A DNA stretch of 64,000 nucleotides from Manihot esculenta (lineage: Eukaryota > Streptophyta > Magnoliopsida > Malpighiales > Euphorbiaceae): the NCBI RefSeq assembly GCF_001659605.2, contig NC_035171.2, forward strand, positions 892,044 through 956,043. The letters run 5' to 3'. The notes under the pieces were generated by a model. The model was not told where the DNA came from. It saw only the letters and a list, made by a program, of their open reading frames with translations, and did no database searches. The translations under genes were made by a program, and so were the position numbers. Below, in pieces: positions 1 to 12,262 of this stretch; positions within the stretch are counted from its first letter, which is position 1; each line of letters starts with the position of its first letter.

Positions 1-417
1 CGAGATTTGCCTTGGGACACAGCAGAATTGATTTGGGGCCTGGTTCTCAAATTTTACAGTGATTTTGTGTCAGGGAAAAAGAATAAAAATTATTCTATTT
101 ATTAGATGGGCTCAATTTGACTGGAATGAAAGCCAAAACAGTTGAACTTCAAGCAGACTTCTCTCGTTAAAACGTGTAATCTTTAATAAAATCTTGGTTC
201 TATATAAAATCTATTCGTACACATTTCATAATCTATTTAATTTTTCTGTACATAAAATGAGACAATATTTAATTATTTTAAATTATAAAGTCTTTATGCT
301 TACAAAATAAACTAATATTAGATTATAATGAGTCTCCAGATCATAAAATCTAAGGACACAGGAGACATCCACAACCCGCTAAAAGTCGACCACACATGAC
401 CCATCCCTTCAAAAAAT

Positions 418-440
418 CTCTCTCTCGCTCTCTCCCTCGC
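418..440 (+). promoter_or_regulatory. Pyrimidine patch upstream of the MPH1-like gene
   Basis: A CT-rich stretch (repeated TCTC, then CCCTCG) lies about 110-130 bases before the first start codon. Such Y patches are common near plant transcription starts and in 5' leaders, so this probably marks the core promoter or leader. No convincing TATA box was placed close to it. The sequence from 1 to 417 is AT-rich and shows no gene. Confidence 0.35.
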
Positions 441-548
441 GTGCCAATTTAACAACTTCCCAGAAAGGAACCCACAATTCTGCGACTGCCACTGAAGTGT
501 TTTGAGGCAATTTCTGCATACCCTTTTGGTTCTCTGATTGTAGGAGAG

Positions 549-3152
549 ATGGCATGTGCATCACAGGCAATGATATCGGCAAACACATGCACATTCACTT
601 CCCCGCGGTTCTTCAAGAAATGTCTGTCCTTAAATCGGCAAAATTTGAAGCTTTTCACAGTTAGAGCTTCCTCTGATGACCCCGATTGCAATGATGAAGA
701 ATGTGCTCCTGATAAGGAGGTAAACTTCTTGCTGAAGAATTATTCTTTAACTTTCTAGTGTTGCTTTTCTTGTACTTAATTTAAGCTTATATTTCTATTC
801 TACGCTATTCGTTCTTGCTATGTTGTTTTTTCTCTTTATTATTTTTTGGTTAAGAGTCTAAGGCTAGTTTCTTTCTTGAGTTAATAAATATGAGAGGAAA
901 AAGTAGGAAATTATGTGGAATTTGGTGTTATCTTAATTGATAGTTAGCCCAAATTTGTCAATCTGAAACTGTTTTATGTTTTTGCAGCTTATTTTTTGCT
1001 GAATTTGTAACCATGTTGAGAATATGAAATATATAAAGAATAGTTGTTAGTTAATATGGCGGTTGGTTTCTCAAAGGTATAGAATCATGAAGGAAATGTT
1101 AGAGAGTCCACTTTGATAATATTTTGGTTTTGTTTCCATGGTGAAAAATAGGTAGGCAAGGTGAGCGTGGAATGGTTGGCTGGGGAGAAAACCAGAGTTG
1201 TTGGAACATTCCCACCGCGAACTCGTGGTTGGACTGGATATGTTGAGAAGGATACTGCAGGGCAGACAAATATCTACTCTGTAGAGGTTGGTCATTTGCA
1301 AATCTTCCAATACATATATAAAGCTTTCTTTCTTCTCTTATTTGCCTATTCTGTTAAAGTTTATGTTGCTCCCTAACACGGTACCTTTGCCTGTTGCTGC
1401 CAAATTGTTTACAATTGGTAGTCACCAAAGCCAACTACCCAAGATATAGGTGAAGATCAAACAATAGGTATTAAAAGGATTGATGAATCTATTCAATGCT
1501 CAACATAAATTTTCAATGCACCACATTCTGTTCTTTAAGTGGCGCACGATTATGATTTTGTTCCATTCAGATGAAGTTCCATAAAAAAGTCTGTATTTTT
1601 TAAGCCATTAACTGTTTGTGACATAATACACCTCAAATTAAATCTGGCAGTTCCTCTGAATTTATGCCCCTGACCTCAACTCATAAGGTGCATGAGCTCC
1701 TACGAAAAGAATTTACCATTATCTAGTTTGTGGTTTGCTGAATGCCCTTACGACTAGGTGATAGCTCCCTTTAATCTAAGCAGCATAACTGCTATTCTAA
1801 TAGGTTCATGAGGTAGCATTTTTTTTAGGACCATAAGAAAGAAATGGCTGATTCAACACCAAGCCATCACTAGCAGTGCAACAAATCTTTTTGTTGGAAG
1901 ATTTTAGCTTGGTGATTGAATATCTCATAGCTTGGTTATTGGATATCTCATTAGAGAGAGCCCGTGGTTGGTGTCCAAAATATGATGCTTAAGGTTTTGA
2001 GCCTCAACATTTATTCCACTTTATAGACAGGTTGTAAGGCCAATGGTATTCCAAATGTATCACCGTAATGTTCTGTGGCATTGTGTTCCAGTTCCATGTT
2101 CAGTTGTAACTATAGTTAACCAAAGAAGCAAGCTATATATTTAAGAAGCTATTTTTCTGCACATTTTTTGGTAACTGCTACTAAAGGTATGGTTTAGGGC
2201 TAGTCATACTAGATAGGCAGTTAATCACTTGAGGCAATTGTTTGTGTTTTATTCTTCCGTAAGAAGTTAAGGTTCTGATGTTGCATAAAGAGGTCTGAGA
2301 AAAGATTCTTGATTGCAGATTCACATTCTTTTGCATTAGAAAGAGCATTACGAATTGCAAACTGTAATAAGTGTGTTGGTGTTTTGGGAGGAGAGTAGAA
2401 CAAGAGTGTGAATAAAACTGAAATATGGTCTACTGATTTTATTAATCTACTGATATTTATACATAAAAATATAACTGAAAATTCAAATGAGATCATGAGT
2501 ATTTTTGAATTTTAAACTTAAAAATCTTAACAAAATAATTTAAAACTAACTTATTGGATTTAGCCAAACAACCACAATCTTATATTTGCATACTAAGTCA
2601 ATTATTATAGCAAAGTGGTCACTGGGGTGGTTCGTTTCTGGAATACATGGAAACTTTTCAATTTAATCTGTGTTCCCATGCATGCAGTCATACAGTGTCT
2701 CTCTGTATATCTCTTCTCCAGTTCCATTTCTATCGAGTAAAGAACTATGCTATTGTTCATCTAATAGCTTCTAATATTTTCAGCCAACAGTATATGTAGC
2801 GGAAAGTGCAATAAGCTCAGGAACTGCAGGTTCTTCTTCCGATGGAGCTGAAAACACAAAAGCCATTTCTGCTTTCCTTGCGTTGATAGCTGTGGCTGCA
2901 GCTTCATCGATTCTCATCCAAGTTGGTAAGACCCCAACTGCAATGGAACCAGTTGAATACTCTGGACCTTCTCTCAGTTACTATATCAGCAAGTTCAAAC
3001 CACCAGAAATAGTCCAAGCTGCAGTGCCAAGCCAAGCTGAACCCTCCCCATCAACACAGCCAGAAAACTCTGCTTCGGAAGTTCCCCAGATACAGGTTGA
3101 ATCTCAATTGCAGCCAGCGCCTTCCACTCCAAGTGAGAACAGTATTTCTTAG
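549..3152 (+). CDS. MPH1: MPH1-like thylakoid protein (photosystem II maintenance), 3 exons
   Basis: Exons 549-719, 1152-1286 and 2784-3152 join in frame (all phase 0, GT-AG) to a 224-residue protein ending in TAG. The first ~40 residues are rich in Ser, Lys and Arg and poor in acids, as in a chloroplast transit peptide. Exon 2 carries a conserved core (VSVEWLAGEKTRVVG, then FPPRTRGWTGYVEKDTAGQ). Exon 3 encodes one hydrophobic helix (AISAFLALIAVAAASSILI) followed by VEYSGPSLSYYISKF and a Pro/Ser/Gln-rich tail. This layout matches the Arabidopsis proline-rich thylakoid protein MPH1 (At5g07020; length about 235), which protects photosystem II under high light. Identification rests on remembered family features, not a search. 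Nothing in the frame is broken, so the gene looks functional. Confidence 0.72.
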
Positions 3153-4697
3153 GCTAATTATGTTGGCTTAATTTCTTGAACTTTAGAATATTGAAGATTT
3201 GATTTTCCTTCTATACCACTATACATTGTATAAAACACAAGATGAAGGGAAACTTGGTTTTGATTGAGCTGAAAGACACACACTTGATATGTTGTATGTT
3301 AAAAGTTTTCTTGAATTGCTATATTCATTGTCTACTTTGAATTGATGTCTATTTTGTTTTAGTTGGAAATTAGTGGTGGTGGTGGTTGTTAGCATTTAGA
3401 ATTACTATTATTGACCAACTCATCATCTCTCGGTCTTTGCCCAATTTGAGAAGGAGAACAGAATGACATTACTATGTATTAGCAATTAAAACTTGAAAAA
3501 CATGATTTTGATTTTTGAATATTTGATTTGATTGTTAAAGAAGAGAATGAAGTCAAATAATGGGTATAGTGGCAATGAGGGTATTAAGTGGGTGATTTTG
3601 GTGAGTATCATTGCCATCCCATTTCATATTAATAATGATGTACTTGCTTATTGTTGAGGAGGTTAGTCTATCAATTTTGGCCTCTACATCTCTCAAATAA
3701 TTGAAATAGTATTGTGGTTGAAGAGATGCCTGCATGCTTTTTTTGTGAATTAATTGAAATACTAATAATTAATTCATGTGTTACACAAATTAATTATTTA
3801 TAAACCAACTCATAAGGATGAAATAAAAAAAAAAAAAAAGAATGACATAGACTATGAAAATTTGAAATAAACAAAACATGTCAACTCATGATCTCTTCAT
3901 TAACAATATTTTTGGTTTTTTATTAATATGTTTTAGGAAGCTAATTATTAATTTGCAAAATTCTTTTGTAAATTTAGGAAAAGAAATTAAATAATGAGAT
4001 GGGATATATTTAGAAATTTTATTCTTTTGAAAGAAAATATTTCCTTTAGTTGGAGTCAATTCTTTCCAAGTCAACGTTCCACACAGCTTTAGTTGGATGA
4101 AGGAAGCCCACTCGCCTCCTGCATGTTTTCATATCTACGCCATATATTTTTTTTATTATTGTTCTCAAGTGGATGCTTCAGAATTAATCCCACTCACACA
4201 TGTTTTCATATCTAATTTTAATATGTTTATTTTAGTTCTTTTAATTATTAAAAAATATTATGATACCTTATAAAATATTTAATTTAAGATTTCAAATTGA
4301 ATATATTGAAAAATTAAAAAAACGTACTAATTAAATTGATAAATTATTGGAACCTGATAATGGATTTACATTTGAATTTAAGTTAATGATTTAATGTTTT
4401 TTTAATATATTTATTTTAAGAAAAACTACCAATTTAGATAAATCAAATTACAATTATTCAATTATATTTTAAAAAAAGAAATATTGTTTCTAATTCGTGA
4501 AATGGACTAAACTGAAATGCTATAAAAAAAATTTTCCCACAGCTATTTAGGAAAGAAAGGGAAGCCAACTTACTCATTTACCCATTTATTAATGTAATTT
4601 ATTTATATAATCTAAAAGATTTTATTTTTCATTTTCAAAAACAAATTCCACATATAACACATACGTTTATTATACGGTGGAAGAGTAGTCTAATTAA
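3153..4697. other. AT-rich intergenic spacer
   Basis: The convergent MPH1-like and carboxylesterase genes are separated by this AT-rich stretch. It holds the 3' untranslated part of the first gene (roughly 3153-3350) and simple A and T runs, such as the poly-A at about 3826-3839. No coding region, RNA gene or recognisable transposon was seen. Confidence 0.6.
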
Positions 4698-5840
4698 TTA
4701 GTGCTTATGAATGAAGTCTTTGATCCCTTCAATAAGGGCAGTGGTCTGCTCCGCTGTATGATAATCCATGTCCAAGGCAAGCTTGTTCAGGTAAAAACTG
4801 TGACCCATTCCACGGCTGATCAGCAACTCCACATCCTTGTTTGCCTTTTTCATGGCTTCATAGTACTCCATCTCTGTGTCTTTTATCAAGTCCATCTCTG
4901 CCACACACAGCAGCACAGGCGGCAGATTTAAGCTGTCTAGTGACGGCGCTGCTGCCCCCATTGGGCACGTAATTGGGTGATCCTTGTTGCATCCAATTGG
5001 CAACGCCAACCCCAAGAATTTGTCCACCATGTCCAGGGTTAAGAAAGGTGATTCTGGTTGCTCCATTTCCGATTTGCTCCTTGTAGACCTCACAAATCCC
5101 GGGTGGACAGGGATGCCACCGGCGAGTCTAAGTGGGCTTAAATCAACTTGTCCAGCACGTGCAGCCACTTCATGCACTATGTTGCCTCCGGAGCTATCTC
5201 CAATGAGAAAAACACGGTTGAAATCTGCATAATCATTCAACCATGGCTCCGATGACCGCCCTTGAGCCAATGAACGTAGCCAAAGAAGAGCAGAGAACCC
5301 ATCATCACAGGCAGCTGGGAGACGGTGCTCAGGGGCTGGCCGGAGGTAGACAGAGACGCAGATAGCGTGAAGTGACTTAGCGAACCTAGTATATATATGG
5401 TAGTACATAAACCAATCAGCTTGGCTAATGCAAAAACCACCTCCATGAAAATGGAGGATTACAGGCAACTTATGAAAGTCTTCTGGGTTTGGCTCAGGGA
5501 GATAAATTCTAACACGGAGACCAGAATTTTCATGGATGGTCACGTCACGGGTGGCAATTCCATCAATAAAGTCCTGATGTGCAGGGACGGGATCGGCCAT
5601 GAACTTGACTTGAGGAGGTCCAGTCCATGTCCTGTCCACTGAGCCATCATCATAGCGCCTAAGCCAACCAGAGACCTCATCCACGAGCTTTATTTGGTGA
5701 ACCATGTTTACAGATAGAAGGAGACGAGTTTTTACGAGAGGAGTGTGTGTGAGCATATCTGAAGGGGCTAGGCATGACTTTATAGGGTGGGAAGAGAGAA
5801 GGTCTGACACGGCGTTGATCAGGGCCGCGGGCACCACCAT
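4698..5840 (-). CDS. Plant carboxylesterase (CXE, alpha/beta hydrolase fold-3)
   Basis: A single uninterrupted frame of 380 codons on the minus strand. Counting from the upstream Met, the oxyanion-hole motif HGGG is at 132-135, the nucleophile motif GDSSGG at 214-219 (Ser216), the likely acid is Asp317 (AEMDLIKD) and the His is His347 (GHSF). YLRPAPEHRLPAA is the usual family block. Plant CXE proteins are about 310-340 residues. The internal Met46 (codon 5703-5705), followed by VHQIKLVDEVSGWLRRY, gives 335 residues and looks like the ancestral start. A TATA-like stretch near 5938-5946 would, however, put the first ATG at 5840 in the transcript, adding 45 residues. CXE enzymes hydrolyse ester bonds of small acyl compounds and xenobiotics, and include GID1-like gibberellin receptors. 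The HGGG motif and complete triad argue for an active hydrolase rather than a receptor. The substrate cannot be read from sequence. No intron. Confidence 0.9.
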   Translation of the reverse strand: MVVPAALINAVSDLLSSHPIKSCLAPSDMLTHTPLVKTRLLLSVNMVHQIKLVDEVSGWLRRYDDGSVDRTWTGPPQVKFMADPVPAHQDFIDGIATRDVTIHENSGLRVRIYLPEPNPEDFHKLPVILHFHGGGFCISQADWFMYYHIYTRFAKSLHAICVSVYLRPAPEHRLPAACDDGFSALLWLRSLAQGRSSEPWLNDYADFNRVFLIGDSSGGNIVHEVAARAGQVDLSPLRLAGGIPVHPGFVRSTRSKSEMEQPESPFLTLDMVDKFLGLALPIGCNKDHPITCPMGAAAPSLDSLNLPPVLLCVAEMDLIKDTEMEYYEAMKKANKDVELLISRGMGHSFYLNKLALDMDYHTAEQTTALIEGIKDFIHKH

Positions 5841-8348
5841 CCACTTTCCAGTAAATTGGACGGAGGCTGGTGTGAATTGTGGAGGAAGTATGAGATCACG
5901 TTTTTTCTCGTCAACTAATAAGTCGTTACACCACCTTTAATATACTACTTACTAAGTGAAACTAATTAAAAAATTATTTTTAAAGGGTTTAATATTATTT
6001 ATTATTTTCAATTTACTTAAATTTATAAAAATATATACAATATATTAGAATTTCATAAAAGGGTTAATTATATATATATAAAAGAATTGAAAAAAAAACT
6101 ATATAATTTAATTTTTCCAAAAAAAATTTATTTATAAAATTTCGCTTTTAATATTTTAATAATATATAAAATTTGATATCTACTCAAAAATATTTACAAG
6201 TATTTCAAATTTTAATTGTGATATATATGATCTCATATATAAAATTTAATTTTTAAAAAAATTAATTATGCTGATGGCTTATACATTTTGAGACAAACAA
6301 TCAATCTGATATATTTTAAAAATATCACAATAAAGTATAATAAAATATAAAAAAGATGCAAATATTATAAAATTTTATTAAATATATAATAATAAATAAA
6401 GAAATGCAAATATTTTACATTATTTATATTATTAATATAATAGTAAAAGATATTTAAAAAATTAAGTATTGACATATATTATGCATGAGAAATTTTGTGA
6501 GTGGAGAGTTGTCATTGGGGGGCCACGGCCCCAGGAAGTAGTGGTTGGGAGGAATTTGCGAAGAAAGTGATCAAACGTAACCAATTAATGTTGTTGAATT
6601 CAAACCTCTATTCAGAAAAAGAAAAAACAAAATCAAACCTCTTTGTTATACACGTGGGTTGTGGTTGGGCTAACTTACAAGGTTAAATAATATAAATTAT
6701 AAATTCTAAGTGTTGTTTAGAAAGTCTTGCCCTCAGTCCTTTCACCAAATTGCAGCAGTAGTACATTCCCACCTTGATGAGATCCGACAGCTCACATTGC
6801 TTTTCTTTCCCTTTTTTTTTTTTCCCAAGTGTTCAGATGATACCATAATCAAATTTGGATTAAATAAGTTGGGCATATTAGCATAAAAATGGCAGAATTA
6901 GTTATGGTGATTAACTAATGGATTTAGACTCTGACCCTTAGGCTCACATATCAGCTATGCAGCTCTAAGAAAGCTTCAGAACAATGTACATGCAGTTAAG
7001 TTTTGTGATCTCCATGCTATGCTAAATCATATTTATTACTGTAGCACCTGTAGAATCCACCTTCCTTGTCTTAGGCATCTTCCAAGTTTATTAAATTCAC
7101 TTGATATTTCATTGTGCTTTTCTCCTCTACTGCTATATCAAGATGTATGTATTATTAAGGACTTGCTACCATTTTGATGATATCTTTCTTTTTTTGACTT
7201 AGCATCATGTTGCCTAGATTGAAGGTAATAGAGTAATCTACTGAGTTAATTTTCAATTGTAAATTAAATTTATCTTCATGCTTTGATTTTGAATAATAAA
7301 TAATTTAATTTCTTATGCAGGTGAATCAATTTTCAATTGTGAATTATTATTTTATATAATTATTATTGGATTTCTTGCAAAAATATGAAACTCATTAACG
7401 CCTGTTTGGCAATTTTTGTAATTGCATTTTATAAAAGCATTTGTCATAGGCAGGTGCAACGGCCTGCTCGCAAACACTGCCTAACTCCTAGTAGTCTCTT
7501 TACTTCTTTGACTTCCATTTTCTATCCATTAAGATAAAACCTCCTCAAAACCCTTCACTCATTCAAGATTTTGTTGTTTATTATTATTATTATTATTATT
7601 ATATATTTTCTATCAAATTGCATTTTCTCCGCTCAGCTGATTTATAATTGGATTTGGGGCGAGTCTTCCAATGCTGCACGTTACGGGCCACCGTCACCGG
7701 AGGCCACTCCGATGCGCTTGAACACTTCTACTTGGTGTGTATTTGTGCTTTATTTGTTTCCTTTTACCAGTTTCTTTCTTTCATTTCTCTTGCTATATCT
7801 ATTGGGTTGAGCTCATAAATGCATGCTTATGGACTACTTGGATTCTTGTGTGTTCTTGGATTTGTTCTAAAATCCCATTGCAATTGCTATAGAAAAATCT
7901 TACAAGCTATTACCCTTTTCTTTATTCCCTGAATATCTGCTTCGTTTGCTGGATTATTGGTTATGGATTTTCGTTGAATCAATAGAAATTGTACTCTGAT
8001 TGGGTTGGCGGTGAAGTTGGGGAACAAAATTACTTCAATTTCTAGGTTATGGAAAATAGAAGAATTGATCAGCACTTCAATTTCTTTAGCAACCCTGTAT
8101 AGGGCTCTAAGTTAGATGCATTTATACTTAGATAACTCATGCACAATTTTCATCCTCAATCAACATATAATTTTATCTTCTGATTCCTTTTTTCAGTAAT
8201 ATCGAAGATCTTTTGAAAGGGCACTGAAATGGCCTGTTCATGATTTCTCAAGGGCGCATTAGAGTGTCTATTTGTTATTTCAGCTACCATAACCAGCTCA
8301 ATGAAATAATGTGCTGCCAGCATCTGTCTTTATATAAAAAACACAGCA
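5841..8348. other. Intergenic spacer; possible 5' leader exon of the next gene
   Basis: The stretch from 5940 to about 6480 is very AT-rich (repeated ATATA and TTTAA) and featureless. A (TTA)n microsatellite lies near 7580-7600. A more GC-rich stretch at about 7650-7733, followed by GTGTGT, could be a non-coding leader exon of the sulfotransferase-like gene, with its intron running to just before 8349. That is inference from composition and spacing. No protein gene is supported. Confidence 0.4.
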
Positions 8349-11300
8349 ATGAACAAGCAGGTAAATCCTGAAACAGTCATAATTTTAAGTTCCCATTTAA
8401 GAACTGTTGAAAGTTGTGGTCTTTTATGCAGAGTATATTTTCGTCCAAATTATCAAAGAAGTCACCAACTCTTCTCTGGTTGCTTTTTCTTTTCACTGTA
8501 CTGGGATTTGGGATATACATTTGCTATATATGCTTCCAGCAGATCTCTATTCCTTTAAAACCAAAAGGAGCATTCATAAAAGATATCACACAAGCAGCTT
8601 GTTCCATCCATGCCATGTCATCTCAAGAGATCCACTACGTGCATTTTCCAAATCCCAAGACTTACAGGAGGTGATATTCTCATACTTGAGCACTTGCTTC
8701 TTATTGTTTAGCGCCAAGTCATCTTTTGATTTTAACAGGGAGGAATGTGAATGTACTCCAGTTCGGCTTTTTGTTATTATGTCTATGCAAAGATCTGGAA
8801 GTGGGTGGTTTGAGACTTTGTTAAACAGTCATCCCAATGTAAGTTCAAATGGGGAAATTTTTTCTGTGAAGCAAAGAAGAAGCAATATATCGACCATCCA
8901 AGCAACTTTAGATACTGTCTATGCCTTAGAATGGGTCAGCAGTTCAGCCAAAAATGACTGTGTAGCTGCAGTGGGATTGAAGTGGATGCTTAATCAGGTT
9001 TGTGAATTTCTTTTCTCTTGTCCTATTATCTCTTATCTTTATGATGCCAAAAATATAAATTTTGAATTTTGTACTAACTTTGAAAGTTCAAATTTTCCTT
9101 TGGGGGGGAATTTTGAATAATGGTCAAATGGATCTTGACCTAAAACTGTTTCCAAAACTGGAGTGATTATTTAAATTCTCAAACTTTCTGCTTGCCTTTT
9201 ATTTTTCTTCTATTCTTTCATGTGCTACAATCTGTCAATTATAACGAATTAGGCATGGTTTTTTCTGAAAACATATAGATCAAGATTTCATTAATCAAAT
9301 TCAAATAGATATAAATAGTACAAGGGTAAAGAATCTCTCTCCTAAAGACTAGATATAGAACTAACTTTCATGACACAGATTGCTGATCTTATATGAAATC
9401 CAATAAAAAAAGGATAGTGAGCATCAAAAGACATATAGATCTTCAAAGTGGTTGGTGACTCTTTGAATCTTCCGTGCCTAGCTCGCTTATCAAGGAACTA
9501 GTTGCTTATGATGAAAACAAAAGAGTTGAACCATTCATTCCACCAGAGGAATGAGGATACCAGGCTCTTGTTGAAGAAGATTAACATCCACAAATCATGT
9601 GCGCCGCAACTACACACCTATCTATAAAACAAAACGCCCCATATAAGACGGAGATAAACCCAAATCCTCAATCATGAGGCATAAAAACATCAAATTTGAG
9701 GAAAAAAGTAGAAACAAGATTTAGAAATTATTCGAAGAAAATAGAGGAATGGAGAAAAATAAAGAGAACAAATAAAAACTAAGAAAAAAAAACCATGAAA
9801 ATAGAAGAGGACAACAAAGTTTTAAAAGAAAATTGAAAGGACTGAGGGGGTGCTGTTAGCCAAAAATGGCTGGCAGCACCCCCTTACAAACAAAACCAAT
9901 AAATGACTTCTAGAGAGATGTGAGAATTTTCTGGTATATTAGGTGGTTTGTTTAGATAAATAAGAATACACATTCTCTTCAGTTGCTGGATAATCTATGA
10001 GCTTGCTTGTGTGTATAGATGACTTATTAAATTCTTCTGGGTAACTAACTTAAGCCTTCAATTATACTCTATTTTTAGACGTATAAGCCCTATGGGACTT
10101 GGAAACAGGTCTCATTGTTGTAATGCACTTAACCTCAGGTTGCTTTCTTTGGAGGCATCCATGTCTGATATTTAGAAGTATGTTTCATATATGCAGTACT
10201 CAAGTTAGATATACATTTTTATCTGATGGCAAAAGATCCGCTATAAATAAGATAAATGTCTTTTGGTTATTACATTCATGGGTTTTTCTTTACATTTTTT
10301 TTCAGGGTGTAATGGTTTATCACAGAGAAATAGCTAATTATTTTAACCAGAAGGGGGTATCTGTAATATTTCTCTTTCGGAGAAATCTTTTGGGGAGGAT
10401 TGTATCTGTGCTGGCCAATGCCTATGATAAAGATGCAAAGCAAATTAATGGCACCCATAAATCTCATGTGCATTCAAGGGAAGAGGTCTCTCTCTCTCTC
10501 TCTCTCCCTCCCCTTGTGTTTTGTGCTTATGTTCTCTCATGTGCCTGCAAATGACTGTCACTGATTACTGATAAACCATGGATTTGGTTTATCACTTCCA
10601 TAATATATTTTGTCATATTAAACACTCTTCTGCCTGTTGTTGTTAACACTTCTCTCTTCTGCCATAAGTTCCCTTCAAGAGGATGACATGCTTGATGCTG
10701 TCACCTTATCAATCACGCCCGTCCAGTGATGGCATTTTTTAGCAAGCTTCATTGGAATTTCCTTGGCAACCAACTTTAGGGAAAAAAGAATCCCTCAACA
10801 AAGGCACCTTTGGCACGGTTTCTTCTTCTTCTTCACACTTACTCACCGAACCTTCATCACAGCTTTTGCTTCTTTCATTTGCAATGTTTCCCTGGTGTTT
10901 TAGGCATCTTGACACAGCTATGTTCTTTTACATTTTATTGTACTTTAATCGCAAGACTGGTATGCACCATGTTGATAGCCAGTAACTGTCCCAGTTCCTT
11001 GGTTTCTGCATAATGTATCTAATCCCTGAATAATTTTGATGGAGAAATGACGCAGAGGACCATATTGCTTTTTCTGTTAATGCTACACCGATAAAAATAC
11101 ATGAGACCTTTGACATTTTAAGATGTATTTTGAGGGAAGTGCCCTCTTGCAATGAAGGAATTGAAGTGTCGTGAATCCCTGAATAATGGGCCATTTTAGC
11201 AAGTTTTCCTCTTTTCATGATGGGTAAATAGGGATAAACAGTGCAAAATTCTCACATTTCCATGTGGACCCAAAAAAGCTTGCACCTCTGCTCACATGAA

Positions 11301-12262
11301 AAATGGAGAATTGGTATGTCTAGTAGAACAAGATGGCTTGGAGATGGATGAAAATATTCTTGACAGTTTCATTCCTATGCAGCTTGTATTAGGAAGTTTA
11401 ATAATCTTACAATTGTCTTGAAACAAATATTAAATGCTTAATATGACCAGCATATGTATTATGTGGCTAGTAAGAATGTCTAATTGAATAGGAGCCTCTG
11501 GAGCAATGTCTTAATTGTATTCGTATCAAGTCTTCTGGATTGCTCCCAGTTATGTGGACTCTGTCTCCATCTACTTTGATGTGGTTTTTTTCAGTATTTT
11601 GAGTATTCTTGTCCTACATATGAAATACAAAAACTTAGTAATCTATGAGAGAATCTAGGCGGCATAAATAAGTTGAATCCTTTTGTACTCTGTCCTATTA
11701 TTTCGGTTATCTGTAACTTCAAGTTTTGCTTGGCTGACTGAATAAAACCACAAAAAGAGGTCCATATTATAATTTGTTTCATTCATTAAGTATATGAAGT
11801 CTTCCATGCACTTCTTATCAATTTATGGTTAATTGCAGGCTGATTTACTTGCACGATATAAGCCTACACTCAACGTCAGTTCCTTGATATCAGACCTTTC
11901 TACTTCCGAGCATATGATGGCAGAAGCTTTGGAATATTTTAAGAGCTGTCGCCATTTGGTTTTGTACTATGAGGACCTCATGAAAAATCACAAGGTAAAT
12001 ATAGCAACGAATCCAACATTGGTTTTTCTTCTTTTTTTTTTTTTTCTGGGAAAGTTAAATTTTGTATCCATTTTTCAATACGCAGGCATTATCTGATGCA
12101 CAAGAGTTCCTTAGAGTACCATTTAGAAAGCTAGTAAGCCACCAAGTGAAGATTCATGTCAAACCCCTTTCTGAACAAATTAATAATTGGGAGGAAGTTT
12201 ATAGTACACTTGAAGGATCTAAATACGAGTATTTGCTACACCACCCCGATATTATTTTGTAG
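8349..12262 (+). CDS. NodH-like sulfotransferase family protein, membrane-anchored, 6 exons
   Basis: Exons 8349-8360, 8432-8670, 8739-8997, 10306-10485, 11839-11994 and 12086-12262 join in frame to 340 residues plus TAG. An N-terminal hydrophobic helix (SPTLLWLLFLFTVLGFGIYI) suggests a type II membrane protein, probably Golgi. The phosphosulfate-binding loop appears as SMQRSGSGWFETLLNSH, and the second nucleotide site as VSVIFLFRRNLLGRIVS. LYYEDL is a further family block. This matches plant P-loop proteins annotated as nodulation-related or sulfotransferase-like (for example At3g50620, At2g15730 and At4g34420). The enzymatic substrate is unknown. The first coding exon is only four codons (MNKQ); an alternative start at 8414 would retain the intervening stretch. 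Intron 3 (1.3 kb) contains an A-rich insertion with a strong hairpin. All splice sites are GT-AG. Confidence 0.82.
9846..9883. repeat. GC-rich hairpin in sulfotransferase intron 3
   Basis: GGGGGTGCTGTTAGCC (9846-9861) pairs with GGCTGGCAGCACCCCC (9868-9883) across a 6-base AAAAAT loop. All 16 positions pair, with two G-U wobbles. It sits at the right end of an A-rich, T-poor block (about 9500-9840) that looks inserted relative to the rest of the intron. It may be the end structure of a non-autonomous transposon; no family is recognised. Confidence 0.55.
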
